DNA of 40,947 bases, taken from NCBI GenBank assembly GCA_038320345.1, contig JBBQED010000024.1:1-40947 (forward strand), written 5' to 3'. Position numbers and translations under genes: made by a program. Shown piece by piece: positions 25,948-34,089 of this stretch (its first letter is position 1; each line of letters opens with the position of its first letter). The stretch comes from JBBQED01 sp038320345 (GTDB taxonomy: Bacteria; Bacteroidota; Bacteroidia; AKYH767-A; OLB10). Under the pieces are notes generated by a model. The model was not told the origin of the DNA and searched no databases. It worked only from the letters and a program-made list of their open reading frames with translations.

Positions 25948-27414
25948 TTATTGAAGAGTGTAGAAATATTTTTCGGCTTTCGACAATAACATTGTTCGTC
26001 GTCCTGCCTCCATTTTGTTTAGTAAGGCACACATCATACTCATTCTCGGATTGCGAGCGAAAAGAGAGTTGTGTTTATCAATAAAATTCCAGTATAGCGC
26101 ATCCCAAGTTTCACCCCATTCTCCTTTTGGATAATCACTCATTTTGTTTAAATAATTGGATCCGGAAATATAGGGCTTAGTCGTCATTAGTCCTCCATCA
26201 GCATATTGACTCATCCCATAAACATTGGGTACCATCACCCAATCATAAGCATCAATATACATTTCCATAAACCATTGGTACACTTCATCGGGATGGAATT
26301 CGGATAGTAACATGAAGTTGCCTAAAACCATTAGACGCTCTATGTGATGAGAGTAGGCATATTTCAATAATCTTTTGATAGAGGCATCAACAGGAACAAT
26401 TCCAGTACTACCAGTATAAAATTGATGTGGAATTTTTCTGTCATGCGACCAATAATTTTTGGTTCTTATTTCAGTTCCTTTTAGCGTATACACTGCTCTT
26501 ACAAATTCTCTCCATCCTATGAGCTGGCGGACGAATCCTTCTACTGCATTTAATGGGATGTCGAAATTTGTTTGCGCTTCTAATATTTTATGGAGCACCT
26601 CCAAAGGATCTAGTAGTCCGCAATTCAACAAGGGCGAGAGTATACTATGAAAAAGAAAATTTTCGTGCTCTACGATAGCATCTTGATAAATCCCGAAATT
26701 TATGAATCGTTGTTCGATAAATTGTTCCAGCCATTTATCAGCATCTGCATGAGTTACCGGATAGATAAAATCGGTGTCATCACCATAATTTTCTGAAAAA
26801 TGTTTACTGATGTATTGCTTTGCTTCAGTGATATATTCATTGGGAACCGGAAGCGATAATTCAGGGATAGAAATATTTTTAGGAAGCTTCTTTCTATTTT
26901 CTACATCGTAGGTCCATTTACCACCAACTGGCTTTTCGTTCTGTATTAAAATTCCTAAACGTTTGCGCTGATCAATATAATAGTCGGTTTGAAAAAGTTT
27001 TTGTCCTTCACTAAAGTATTCAGCGTTGTACGCGGCGGTAGAAATAAAATTTGGGGTCTCTTCTTTTTTCAAGGCAATTTTTTCACGGGATGCATAGCGA
27101 CGAATCCGGCGCTCGAGTAAATAATCTACCACATCGCAATAATGGATCGTTGTAACACCTTCATGATTTAGACGTCGGAATAAACTTTCATTTTCACATT
27201 CGGAGAATTCTAAATACTCCACTTGATATCCTAATTTTTGGAGCCTGGCGGTATAGTATTTCATTCCTGCTCGATGCAGAATGAGTTTCTGTTTATGAAA
27301 TTTGAAGTGCGTGAAGAATATCGGGTCTTCTAAAACATAAACTTTCCGACTTTTATCTAAGGCCGGAGAATTTTTGAAGAGTTGATGCGGGAAGATGAGA
27401 GTAACCGATGACAT
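25948..27414 (-). CDS. Cryptochrome/photolyase-family protein (FeS-BCP/DPRP type) lacking cluster cysteines
   Basis: A 488-residue flavoprotein of the deoxyribodipyrimidine photolyase-related family, to which the bacterial (6-4) photolyases (PhrB type) belong. The N-terminal antenna-domain opening is VTLIFPHQLFKNSPAL. The C-terminal FAD domain has GWREFVRAVY (300-309), SHHIERLMVLGNFMLL (355-370) and YDWVMVPNVYGMSQYADGGL (390-409), followed by TTKPYISGSNYLNKMSDY. In PhrB the next stretch carries Cys ligands of a [4Fe-4S] cluster; here it is PKGEWGETWDALYWNF with no Cys. Only four Cys exist (73, 93, 265, 462), none in a cluster pattern. It is divergent from the SDR gene with a 39-bp gap. DNA repair and light sensing are both possible. 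Confidence 0.85.
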   Translation of the reverse strand: MSSVTLIFPHQLFKNSPALDKSRKVYVLEDPIFFTHFKFHKQKLILHRAGMKYYTARLQKLGYQVEYLEFSECENESLFRRLNHEGVTTIHYCDVVDYLLERRIRRYASREKIALKKEETPNFISTAAYNAEYFSEGQKLFQTDYYIDQRKRLGILIQNEKPVGGKWTYDVENRKKLPKNISIPELSLPVPNEYITEAKQYISKHFSENYGDDTDFIYPVTHADADKWLEQFIEQRFINFGIYQDAIVEHENFLFHSILSPLLNCGLLDPLEVLHKILEAQTNFDIPLNAVEGFVRQLIGWREFVRAVYTLKGTEIRTKNYWSHDRKIPHQFYTGSTGIVPVDASIKRLLKYAYSHHIERLMVLGNFMLLSEFHPDEVYQWFMEMYIDAYDWVMVPNVYGMSQYADGGLMTTKPYISGSNYLNKMSDYPKGEWGETWDALYWNFIDKHNSLFARNPRMSMMCALLNKMEAGRRTMLLSKAEKYFYTLQ

Positions 27415-27453
27415 AGCCTTAAAACAATTGAAATCCTTTTTTGTTATTACGGG

Positions 27454-28170
27454 ATGGAAAAACTAAAGGAAAAAAACGTTCTAGTGGTGGGCGCTACTGG
27501 ATCTATTGGCGCACATGCTGTTAAGTTGTTAAGTGCGAGTGGAGCAAGAGTGTTTATCACCAGCCGAGATACCGAAAAGTTATCCACGTTAATTACCGAT
27601 GCTAATCTGTTGGAAGAAGATGGCTTCCTGATGGATCTTTGTCATGCTGACCAAATTGATAAGCTTTCGGATAGCATTCTGTCGAAAGTTCCTGCAATTG
27701 ATATCCTCATCAACGCAAGTGGAATTGGAATTATCAAACCCTTTGATCAACTAACGGTGATGGATCTGAGAAATTCATTAGAAGTAAACCTTATCGGACC
27801 ATTTCAGTTGATTCAGAAATTTCTTCCCGCGATGAAAGAACAAAAGAAAGGACTGATCATTCATATTCCTGGTGTATTGGGAAAAACTCCGATGGCAGGA
27901 GCAACGGCTTATGCGGCTTCTAAGTATGGATTGAATGGAATGTTGAAATCATTGCGTGAAGAATTAAAACGTACCGATATTCGGATTACTCAATTATTTT
28001 TAGGTGGAGTAGATTCTCAATTTTGGGATAGCATTGATTTGAAAGTACAACGGGATAAAATGATTCTTGCAGAAGAAGCTGGAAAAGCGATTTGGTTTTT
28101 GTGCCAGCAACCAGTTTCTGGTGTTGTTTCTGAAATGGTGATTCAGCCATTTAACCATCAAGTGATCTAA
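27454..28170 (+). CDS. Atypical short-chain dehydrogenase/reductase
   Basis: A 238-residue Rossmann-fold protein of the SDR superfamily. The nucleotide-binding glycine motif is VVGATGSIGA (11-20). Asp61-Leu62 in the MDL segment should contact the adenine ring, NASG (87-90) is the usual NNAG position, and Asn112 lies in VNLIGPF. Catalytic Tyr153 and Lys157 are present in AYAASKYG. The catalytic Ser, expected 13 residues before Tyr, is Gly140 (IPGVLG). Arg39 after the second strand (TSRD) suggests NADP(H). It heads a plus-strand group: its stop is one base from the DUF2805-like start. It is divergent from the photolyase. The substrate is unknown, and loss of the Ser argues for weak or altered redox chemistry. 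Confidence 0.85.
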   Translation: MEKLKEKNVLVVGATGSIGAHAVKLLSASGARVFITSRDTEKLSTLITDANLLEEDGFLMDLCHADQIDKLSDSILSKVPAIDILINASGIGIIKPFDQLTVMDLRNSLEVNLIGPFQLIQKFLPAMKEQKKGLIIHIPGVLGKTPMAGATAYAASKYGLNGMLKSLREELKRTDIRITQLFLGGVDSQFWDSIDLKVQRDKMILAEEAGKAIWFLCQQPVSGVVSEMVIQPFNHQVI

Positions 28171-28171
28171 C

Positions 28172-28450
28172 ATGAAAAATGAGTTTATACCAGAGGATGT
28201 AAATCGCATCATCGAAATGGCATGGGAAGATCGTACTCCATTTGAAGCCATCAAAAAGCAGTTTGGATTGGCAGAAGCAGAAGTGATTAAGCTGATGCGA
28301 AGAGAATTAAAAGCTTCAGGGTTTAAGATGTGGAGAGAGCGAGTACAAAACCGTAAGACTAAGCATCTCGTGTTAAGAACGGATGAAGTAAGTCGTTTCA
28401 AGTGCAGTAGGCAACGCAGCATCAGCTTAAATAAGGTGAGCAAGCGTTAA
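28172..28450 (+). CDS. DUF2805/TIGR03643-family small protein
   Basis: A 92-residue basic protein. The conserved core is IIEMAWEDRTPFEAIKKQFG (13-32), then LAEAEVIKLMRRELKASGFKMWRERV with RKTKH, the pattern of the DUF2805/TIGR03643 family. The helix-turn-helix-like spacing (PFEAIKKQFGLAEAEVIKLMR) suggests binding to nucleic acid, but no function is established. The start is one base after the SDR stop, so the two are almost surely cotranscribed and probably coupled. I recall homologues beside photolyase or cryptochrome genes in other bacteria; that is memory, not shown here. The C-terminal tail is Lys/Arg/Ser-rich. Confidence 0.72.
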   Translation: MKNEFIPEDVNRIIEMAWEDRTPFEAIKKQFGLAEAEVIKLMRRELKASGFKMWRERVQNRKTKHLVLRTDEVSRFKCSRQRSISLNKVSKR

Positions 28451-28494
28451 GTGAAGTGAATGTGTAGTATTTTCGGGAGACAATAACTACAAGC

Positions 28495-29001
28495 ATGGAT
28501 CCTTACCTGAATATTGTTTTACGTACCGTAGCTGTTTATTTTTTTATCGTGGGTGCAATCCGTCTCTTCGGAAAGAAAGAACTCGCACAGCTCTCCGTTT
28601 TTGATCTGGTTTTTATTTTGCTGATTAGTAACGCCGTTCAAAATGCAATGGTGGGCCCAGATAGTAGTTTGCAAGGCGGACTTATTGCTGCGGGAAGTTT
28701 ATTCTTGGTCAATTTTTTACTGAAGCGACTTACCTTTCGTCATAAATTACTGAATAAATTTTTACAAGGAGAACCCATCATGCTCGTGCATGAGGGTGAG
28801 ATGCTCAAAGCGCATATGGACAAAGTGGGCATCACACAAGATGAGATTGAAGCGGCGATGCGGGAACATGGGGTTTCCAGTATCGCTAATATCAACCTTG
28901 CAGTTCTGGAAACGGATGGTAATATTTCAATTTTATCAGATGGGTATCAGAAAAGAACCGTTAAAAAGCGAAAAGCGCATAAAGCACTGATGACACATTA
29001 A
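28495..29001 (+). CDS. DUF421/YetF-family membrane protein
   Basis: A 168-residue protein with three membrane helices in the first 80 residues (IVLRTVAVYFFIVGAIRLFG, LAQLSVFDLVFILLISNAVQ, and a third at about 61-78) followed by the DUF421 cytoplasmic domain with FLQGEPIMLVHEGEM, the acidic helix ITQDEIEAAMREHGVSSIAN and the hydrophobic strand INLAVLETDGNISIL. The DLVFILLISNAVQNAMVGPD block is a family hallmark. It follows the DUF2805-like gene by 44 bp in the same direction and is convergent with the SPOR gene (16-bp gap). Function is not established for the family; it is somewhat short compared with the 200-residue Bacillus YetF. Confidence 0.83.
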   Translation: MDPYLNIVLRTVAVYFFIVGAIRLFGKKELAQLSVFDLVFILLISNAVQNAMVGPDSSLQGGLIAAGSLFLVNFLLKRLTFRHKLLNKFLQGEPIMLVHEGEMLKAHMDKVGITQDEIEAAMREHGVSSIANINLAVLETDGNISILSDGYQKRTVKKRKAHKALMTH

Positions 29002-29017
29002 TAATCCGAAATTTTGT

Positions 29018-29410
29018 TCAAGGAAGTTTTACATCGTCCTGCACGATAAAAGCTGTGGTGTAACGGTCGCCCAGTTTTTTAAGAAACCCCTGCGCCTCCA
29101 AGCGAGTTCTGAAATCACCCACCCGAACTTTAAAATAAGGCTGATGATATACCAAGTACGCAGTTATTTCTGGGTAGGCTTGAATGAAATCGCTTCTGAT
29201 TTCCTGAGCTTTGGAACGTTCTGATCCAAAATATACCTGAACACGGTAGCCGGGCATGCTCATTTTGGCAGCATTTACTTTTTTGTGACGTTCTACCAAT
29301 GCATTTGCCAGACTATCAGTTTTCCGCATGCCAGTGTCCTGAGCAATTGAAGCTCTAGGAATCAAAGAAATAATCAGAAATAATGAAAACAAAATGGCTC
29401 TAGGTTGCAT
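29018..29410 (-). CDS. SPOR-domain exported protein
   Basis: A 130-residue protein. The signal peptide is residues 1-23 (MQPRAILFSLFLIISLIPRA then SIA|Q). A short linker (24-52) precedes a SPOR domain at about 53-128: GYRVQVYFGSERSKAQEI, followed by YLVYHQPYFKVRVGDFRTRL and AQGFLKKLGDRYTTAFIV. SPOR domains bind glycan strands lacking stem peptides at septa, so it likely acts in the periplasm on peptidoglycan. It has no other domain. The promoter box lies 5 nt before the start. The gene diverges from the ACIII operon. Confidence 0.88.
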   Translation of the reverse strand: MQPRAILFSLFLIISLIPRASIAQDTGMRKTDSLANALVERHKKVNAAKMSMPGYRVQVYFGSERSKAQEIRSDFIQAYPEITAYLVYHQPYFKVRVGDFRTRLEAQGFLKKLGDRYTTAFIVQDDVKLP

Positions 29411-29415
29411 AGCGC

Positions 29416-29423
29416 CAAAGTTA
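29416..29423 (-). promoter_or_regulatory. TAnnTTTG -7 box of the SPOR gene
   Basis: On the minus strand TAACTTTG matches the consensus exactly and ends 5 nt before the ATG at 29410, so a leaderless mRNA is likely. No -33 TTG at standard spacing is visible. Confidence 0.48.
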
Positions 29424-29549
29424 TAAATCCCAGCGATTTATGGCTGTGGAAGAAAAGACTACTTTTTGATCAAATCTTCTTATCAACTTAGAACGAATAC
29501 AAATTTTGATTTTTCTCTGAATTTTTAGTTAAGCGATTGCAGATTGTAC

Positions 29550-29557
29550 TAAATTTG
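29550..29557 (+). promoter_or_regulatory. TAnnTTTG -7 box of the act-cox operon
   Basis: TAAATTTG matches the consensus exactly. It lies 32 nt before ATG 29590 and 80 nt before the preferred actA start at 29638. It is the only good box found before the actABCDEF-coxBA run. Confidence 0.48.
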
Positions 29558-29637
29558 GCGGCTGGAAAATAGGGCAATATTGTCATTCAATGGTAAAAAA
29601 TAATTGCTCGAAACCGCAACAATTTAAATATAAAACT

Positions 29638-30885
29638 ATGTCCCGTTACGTATACAGGCATCTGGCTCTCACGCTGTTAGTGATTGTCCTGAACGTAATT
29701 TCTCAGTCCGAAGTGATGGCTCAACCTAATGGAGAGGCCATCTTCAAAGCCAACTGTACATCCTGCCATCAGGTCAGCGATCAGACGGTTGTTGGGCCTG
29801 GATTGAAGAATGTTCACAAAAAAATGAGCGAAGAGTGGCTCATTAAATGGATTAAAAACTCTCAATCGCTAGTAAAAGCTGGGGATCCTGAAGCCGTTAA
29901 GATCTTTGAACAGTTCAATAAAGTGCCGATGCCGGCATTTGGACTCAAAGATGATGAGGTCAAAGCGGTACTCGCATACATTAAAACAGAAAGTGAGAAG
30001 GCACCACCTGCTCCTGCTGCCGGACAACCCGGTGCGGTTGCTGTAGATGGGGCTGCTCCTGCTGAGGATAACTCTCCGCTTACGCTAATTCTTGTAACCG
30101 TTTTGTTAGTAGGGCTTTATGTTATTCTGAACAAAGCGAAGAAAGGCCTTGAGCGTGTGATGCGTCAGCGCGAAGGTATTGCTGACCCAGTTCCTATTCA
30201 TGGTAAAGCCGGTGTTAAATACTGGATCAGAGAACATAAGAAGCTGATAGCGTTGCTGATCATCATTAGTATTGTTATAGGAAGTGTACAAGGCTGGAAT
30301 GCTTTAGCTGGAATCGGGATTTCTCAGGATTATGCTCCAGATCAACCGATTAAATTTTCCCATGCACTTCACGTAACGCAGAATAAAATCGATTGCCGTT
30401 ATTGCCACTCCGGTGCTGAGAAATCTAAGAGCGCGGGAATTCCTTCTCCAAATCTTTGTATGAACTGTCATAAGTATGTGCAGTCAGGACCAAAATACGG
30501 TAAAGAAGAAATTGCGAAAATCTATTCTGCTATTGGTTGGGATCCTGCTTCACAGCAATATTCTAAGCCGCAGAAACCTATTGAGTGGGTTCGTATTCAC
30601 AACCTTCCTGATCTGGCTTACTTCAATCATAGTCAGCATACCGTTGTAGGTAAGGTGGCTTGCGAAACTTGCCACGGTCCAGTAGGGGAAATGGAGGTGA
30701 TGAAACAATTTTCACCTTTAACAATGGGATGGTGTATTAACTGTCACCGTGCTACAGAAGTGAAAGCAGAAGGTAATGCCTATTACACGAAGATTCACGA
30801 AGACTTTAAGAAAAAATACGGAGCAGAAGCTAAGATGACGGTTGATAAAATCGGCGGAATAGAATGTGCTCGTTGCCACTACTAA
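29638..30885 (+). CDS. actA: Alternative complex III subunit ActA, fused to a cytochrome c domain
   Basis: A 415-residue multihaem cytochrome c. I start it at ATG 29638, where a good signal peptide begins (MSRYVYRHLALTLLVIVLNV, cleavage after EVMA); ATG 29590 would add 16 polar residues in front. Residues 30-118 are a class I cytochrome c domain: CTSCH at 40-44 and distal Met98 in KVPMPAFGL. Then come a Pro/Ala linker, a membrane helix (about 146-164), a second helix near 202-220, and five more haem sites: CRYCH (253), CMNCH (274), CETCH (342), CINCH (366), CARCH (410). Six haems in all. ActA transfers electrons from the ActB module toward the oxidase. It is the first gene of the operon. Confidence 0.9.
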   Translation: MSRYVYRHLALTLLVIVLNVISQSEVMAQPNGEAIFKANCTSCHQVSDQTVVGPGLKNVHKKMSEEWLIKWIKNSQSLVKAGDPEAVKIFEQFNKVPMPAFGLKDDEVKAVLAYIKTESEKAPPAPAAGQPGAVAVDGAAPAEDNSPLTLILVTVLLVGLYVILNKAKKGLERVMRQREGIADPVPIHGKAGVKYWIREHKKLIALLIIISIVIGSVQGWNALAGIGISQDYAPDQPIKFSHALHVTQNKIDCRYCHSGAEKSKSAGIPSPNLCMNCHKYVQSGPKYGKEEIAKIYSAIGWDPASQQYSKPQKPIEWVRIHNLPDLAYFNHSQHTVVGKVACETCHGPVGEMEVMKQFSPLTMGWCINCHRATEVKAEGNAYYTKIHEDFKKKYGAEAKMTVDKIGGIECARCHY

Positions 30886-30952
30886 TAGTTAAGGTGTCGT
30901 TCGCGCTAACTGTAAACAACTCCTAAATAAATAAATCCCTCCCATTAACGGT

Positions 30953-33900
30953 ATGGAAAAACAATATTGGAAAGGTGTAGAAGAACTCAGGAATGATCCT
31001 GAATTTGTCCGCCTCCGCAACAATGAGTTCTTCGAACATTTGCCACTTGACGAGGCACTGAGTAATAAGGCGGAATCATCGTCTTCTACTTCGCGTCGCG
31101 ACTTCCTGAAATTCTTAGGCTTCGGAGTAGCAGCAGCTTCTTTGGCGGCTTGTGAAGCTCCAGTTCGTAAGGCAATTCCTTATGTGGTAAAACCAGAAGA
31201 AATCACCTACGGTACTCCTGATTTTTACGCATCTACTTATTTTGATGGTACGGATTACGCAAGTATCTTGGTGAAAACCCGCGAAGGGCGTCCTATCAAA
31301 ATTGAAGGGAATACACTTTCTTCAGTAAGTAAAGGCGGAACCAACGCACGCGTGCAAGCTTCTGTGCTGAGTTTATATGATAGCGCAAGATTGAAGCAGC
31401 CGTTAGCAGGAAAGAAAGCAGCCGACTGGGCTTCTGTTGATGCTGACATCACACGTAAATTGTCGGAAGCTTCAGCAGCAGGAAAGAAAATTGTGCTGCT
31501 GAGTTCTTCAGTGGCAAGTCCTTCATCCGCGAAAGTGGTTGCTGCATTTGTTGCTAAATATCCAACTGCTAAACACGTTGCTTATGATGCGGTATCGTAC
31601 TACGGTATCCTCAAAGGGAATGAAATGTCATTCGGGAAATCTGCAATCCCTGCTTATCATTTTGATAAAGCGGAAGTGATTGTAAGTTTCGGTGCTGATT
31701 TCCTCGCTACTTGGTTAGCCCCGATTGAATATAGTCGTCAGTACGGAGTTACCCGTAAATTACGTGATGGCAAAAAAACAATGTCGCGTCATATCCAATT
31801 TGAATCACATCTTTCCTTGACGGGTTCAAATGCAGATAAACGTTATAAAATTCGTCCTAGTCATCAATCATCTGCAGTAGCATCTCTTTATAATAAGATT
31901 GCAGCACTTGCAGGTGGAGCAGCAGTAGCAACATCTACAACTCCCGTTGATAAAGGTATCGAAGCAACTGCAAAAGAACTCTGGGCTGCAAAAGGTAAGA
32001 GTTTAGTGGTGAGTGGATCTAATGATCCTAACGAGCAAACCCTGATTAATGGGATCAATGCAATGTTGGGTAACTATGAATCAACAGTGAGTCTGAATCA
32101 ACCTTCTATGGTTCGCATGAGTAATGATGCGGGTGTTACGGAGTTGGTGAATGACATGAATAATGGAAGTGTTGGCGCATTGATTTTCTGGAACAGTAAT
32201 CCTGTTTATACCTTACCTGATGGAAAAGGATTTCAAGCTGCATTGAGTAAAGTAGGACTGAAAGTTTCTTTTGCTGATCGTGAAGATGAAACTGCTCAAT
32301 ACTGTGATTTCGTTTGCCCGGATAATCACTTCCTCGAATCATGGGATGATTGCCAGCCTTACCAAGGAATGTTTAGCTTAACGCAACCAACTATCAGCCC
32401 TCTTTTCAAAACTCGTCAGGCGGCAGAAAGTCTGATGAAGTGGGCAGGATTACCACAAGCTGATTATTATACTTTCATCCAAGAAAACTGGAAGTCTAGC
32501 ATGTATGCGATGCAATCCGGTATGACTTCAGCAGAAGCATTCTGGTCAAAATCATTACGTGATGGTGTGTTTGAAATGGCTGCTCCTGCAGGAACTACTA
32601 CTGCCTTTATTGGTAATGTTCAGGACGCTGCATCTAAACTTGCAAAGCCTGCAAGTGGAGTAGAAGTGGTGTTGTATGAAAAAACGGGAATAGGAAATGG
32701 TAATCAAGGAAATAATCCATGGTTACATGAACTTCCCGATCCTATATCTAAAGTATGTTGGGATAATTACTTCTGTGTACTTCCTACTTATGCCGAGAAA
32801 ATGGGCTATAAGCAAGGAACTGTTATTGAAGTTAAATCTGGAAATACTAGTATTAAAGGACCTGTTTATTTACAACCAGGTATGGCGGATGAAGTAATTG
32901 CAGTTGCAGTTGGTTATGGTCGTACTCATGTTGGAAAAGCAGGTAATAATGTTGGATTCAATGCGTATCCGTTCGTGTCTTTCATGAATGGTGCAATGAA
33001 ATATTATACTACCGGAGTAACGGTAACTAAAACAGTGGATGATGAATATCCATTGGCTGCAACACAAACTCACCATACTATGATGGGTCGTGAGATTGTG
33101 AAAGAAACTTCAATTGCTGCATGGTTAAAAGATCCTAAGTCTGGTAATCCGGATGTATTGATCAATACACCTTATGGAGAGAAGAGTCCTCAATCTGTGG
33201 ATCTATGGGCTTCCAAAAAAGAACCTGGTTTTGATCGTCCTGATCATCAGTGGGGATTAGGTATTGATCTCAATGCTTGTATCGGATGCGGAGCTTGTGT
33301 GGTGGCCTGTAATGCTGAGAATAATGTTGCCGTAGTGGGTAAAGATGAGATCATGCGTTCCCGTGAAATGCATTGGATTCGTATCGACCGTTATTATAGC
33401 AGCGACACTACTAAAGAGAATGCTAAGGAAAAAGGTCTTGGCAAACTTGATATGTATGGTGAAATGGAGAAGCCTGCACATGACAATCCGGAAGTATTCT
33501 TCCAGCCTGTAATGTGTCAGCATTGTAATAGTGCTCCATGTGAAACTGTTTGTCCGGTTGCTGCAACTACGCATAGTTCTGAAGGTTTAAACATGATGGC
33601 GTATAACCGTTGTGTTGGAACGCGTTACTGTGCAAATAACTGTCCTTATAAAGTTCGTCGTTATAATTGGTTTAAATATTCCGACAACGAACAGTTCCCT
33701 TTCAACATGAAAGATGATCTGGGTAAAATGGTCTTGAATCCTGATGTGGTAGTTCGTTCACGTGGGGTGATGGAAAAATGTTCGATGTGTGTACAACGTA
33801 TTCAGTTCGGTAAACTGGATGCTAAGAAAGCAGGTCGTCGTCCTGTTGATGGTGAAATCAAAACTGCATGTGCACAATCATGTCCTACCAATGCAATCGT

Positions 33901-34048
33901 ATTTGGAGATATGAATGATGCAGATGCTGAAGTAAATAAACTCTTAAAAGATCCACGTTCTTATCACCTTCTTGCTGAGTTGAAAGTGAAACCTTCGGTT
34001 TTCTATCAAACTAAAGTACGCAACATAGAAGTTGGAAAAGAAGCCTGA
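30953..34048 (+). CDS. actB: Alternative complex III iron-sulfur/molybdopterin-like subunit ActB
   Basis: A 1031-residue periplasmic subunit. A twin-arginine signal (TSRRDFLKFLGF, RR at 48-49) is preceded by a 40-residue conserved N-terminal extension beginning MEKQYWKGVEEL. Cys68 in SLAACEAP may be lipidated. Residues about 75-740 resemble a molybdopterin oxidoreductase that in ACIII has no cofactor. The C-terminal half is an NrfC-like four-cluster ferredoxin: CIGCGACVVAC (776-786), CQHCNSAPCETVC (855-867), CVGTRYCANNC (887-897), CSMC (943-946) with CAQSC (973-977). The third set (CVGTRYC) departs from CxxC, consistent with the known mix of three [4Fe-4S] and one [3Fe-4S] clusters. It takes electrons from quinol at ActC. 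Cotranscribed with actA (67-bp gap). Confidence 0.94.
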   Translation: MEKQYWKGVEELRNDPEFVRLRNNEFFEHLPLDEALSNKAESSSSTSRRDFLKFLGFGVAAASLAACEAPVRKAIPYVVKPEEITYGTPDFYASTYFDGTDYASILVKTREGRPIKIEGNTLSSVSKGGTNARVQASVLSLYDSARLKQPLAGKKAADWASVDADITRKLSEASAAGKKIVLLSSSVASPSSAKVVAAFVAKYPTAKHVAYDAVSYYGILKGNEMSFGKSAIPAYHFDKAEVIVSFGADFLATWLAPIEYSRQYGVTRKLRDGKKTMSRHIQFESHLSLTGSNADKRYKIRPSHQSSAVASLYNKIAALAGGAAVATSTTPVDKGIEATAKELWAAKGKSLVVSGSNDPNEQTLINGINAMLGNYESTVSLNQPSMVRMSNDAGVTELVNDMNNGSVGALIFWNSNPVYTLPDGKGFQAALSKVGLKVSFADREDETAQYCDFVCPDNHFLESWDDCQPYQGMFSLTQPTISPLFKTRQAAESLMKWAGLPQADYYTFIQENWKSSMYAMQSGMTSAEAFWSKSLRDGVFEMAAPAGTTTAFIGNVQDAASKLAKPASGVEVVLYEKTGIGNGNQGNNPWLHELPDPISKVCWDNYFCVLPTYAEKMGYKQGTVIEVKSGNTSIKGPVYLQPGMADEVIAVAVGYGRTHVGKAGNNVGFNAYPFVSFMNGAMKYYTTGVTVTKTVDDEYPLAATQTHHTMMGREIVKETSIAAWLKDPKSGNPDVLINTPYGEKSPQSVDLWASKKEPGFDRPDHQWGLGIDLNACIGCGACVVACNAENNVAVVGKDEIMRSREMHWIRIDRYYSSDTTKENAKEKGLGKLDMYGEMEKPAHDNPEVFFQPVMCQHCNSAPCETVCPVAATTHSSEGLNMMAYNRCVGTRYCANNCPYKVRRYNWFKYSDNEQFPFNMKDDLGKMVLNPDVVVRSRGVMEKCSMCVQRIQFGKLDAKKAGRRPVDGEIKTACAQSCPTNAIVFGDMNDADAEVNKLLKDPRSYHLLAELKVKPSVFYQTKVRNIEVGKEA

Positions 34049-34089
34049 TCAGAATCAATAATTAAATAACAAGCAAGCACTAGTTTCCT

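Noticed and set aside
30887..30911. AGTTA/TAACT stem between actA and actB
   Set aside because: Five base pairs with a poorly paired interior; not distinguishable from chance.
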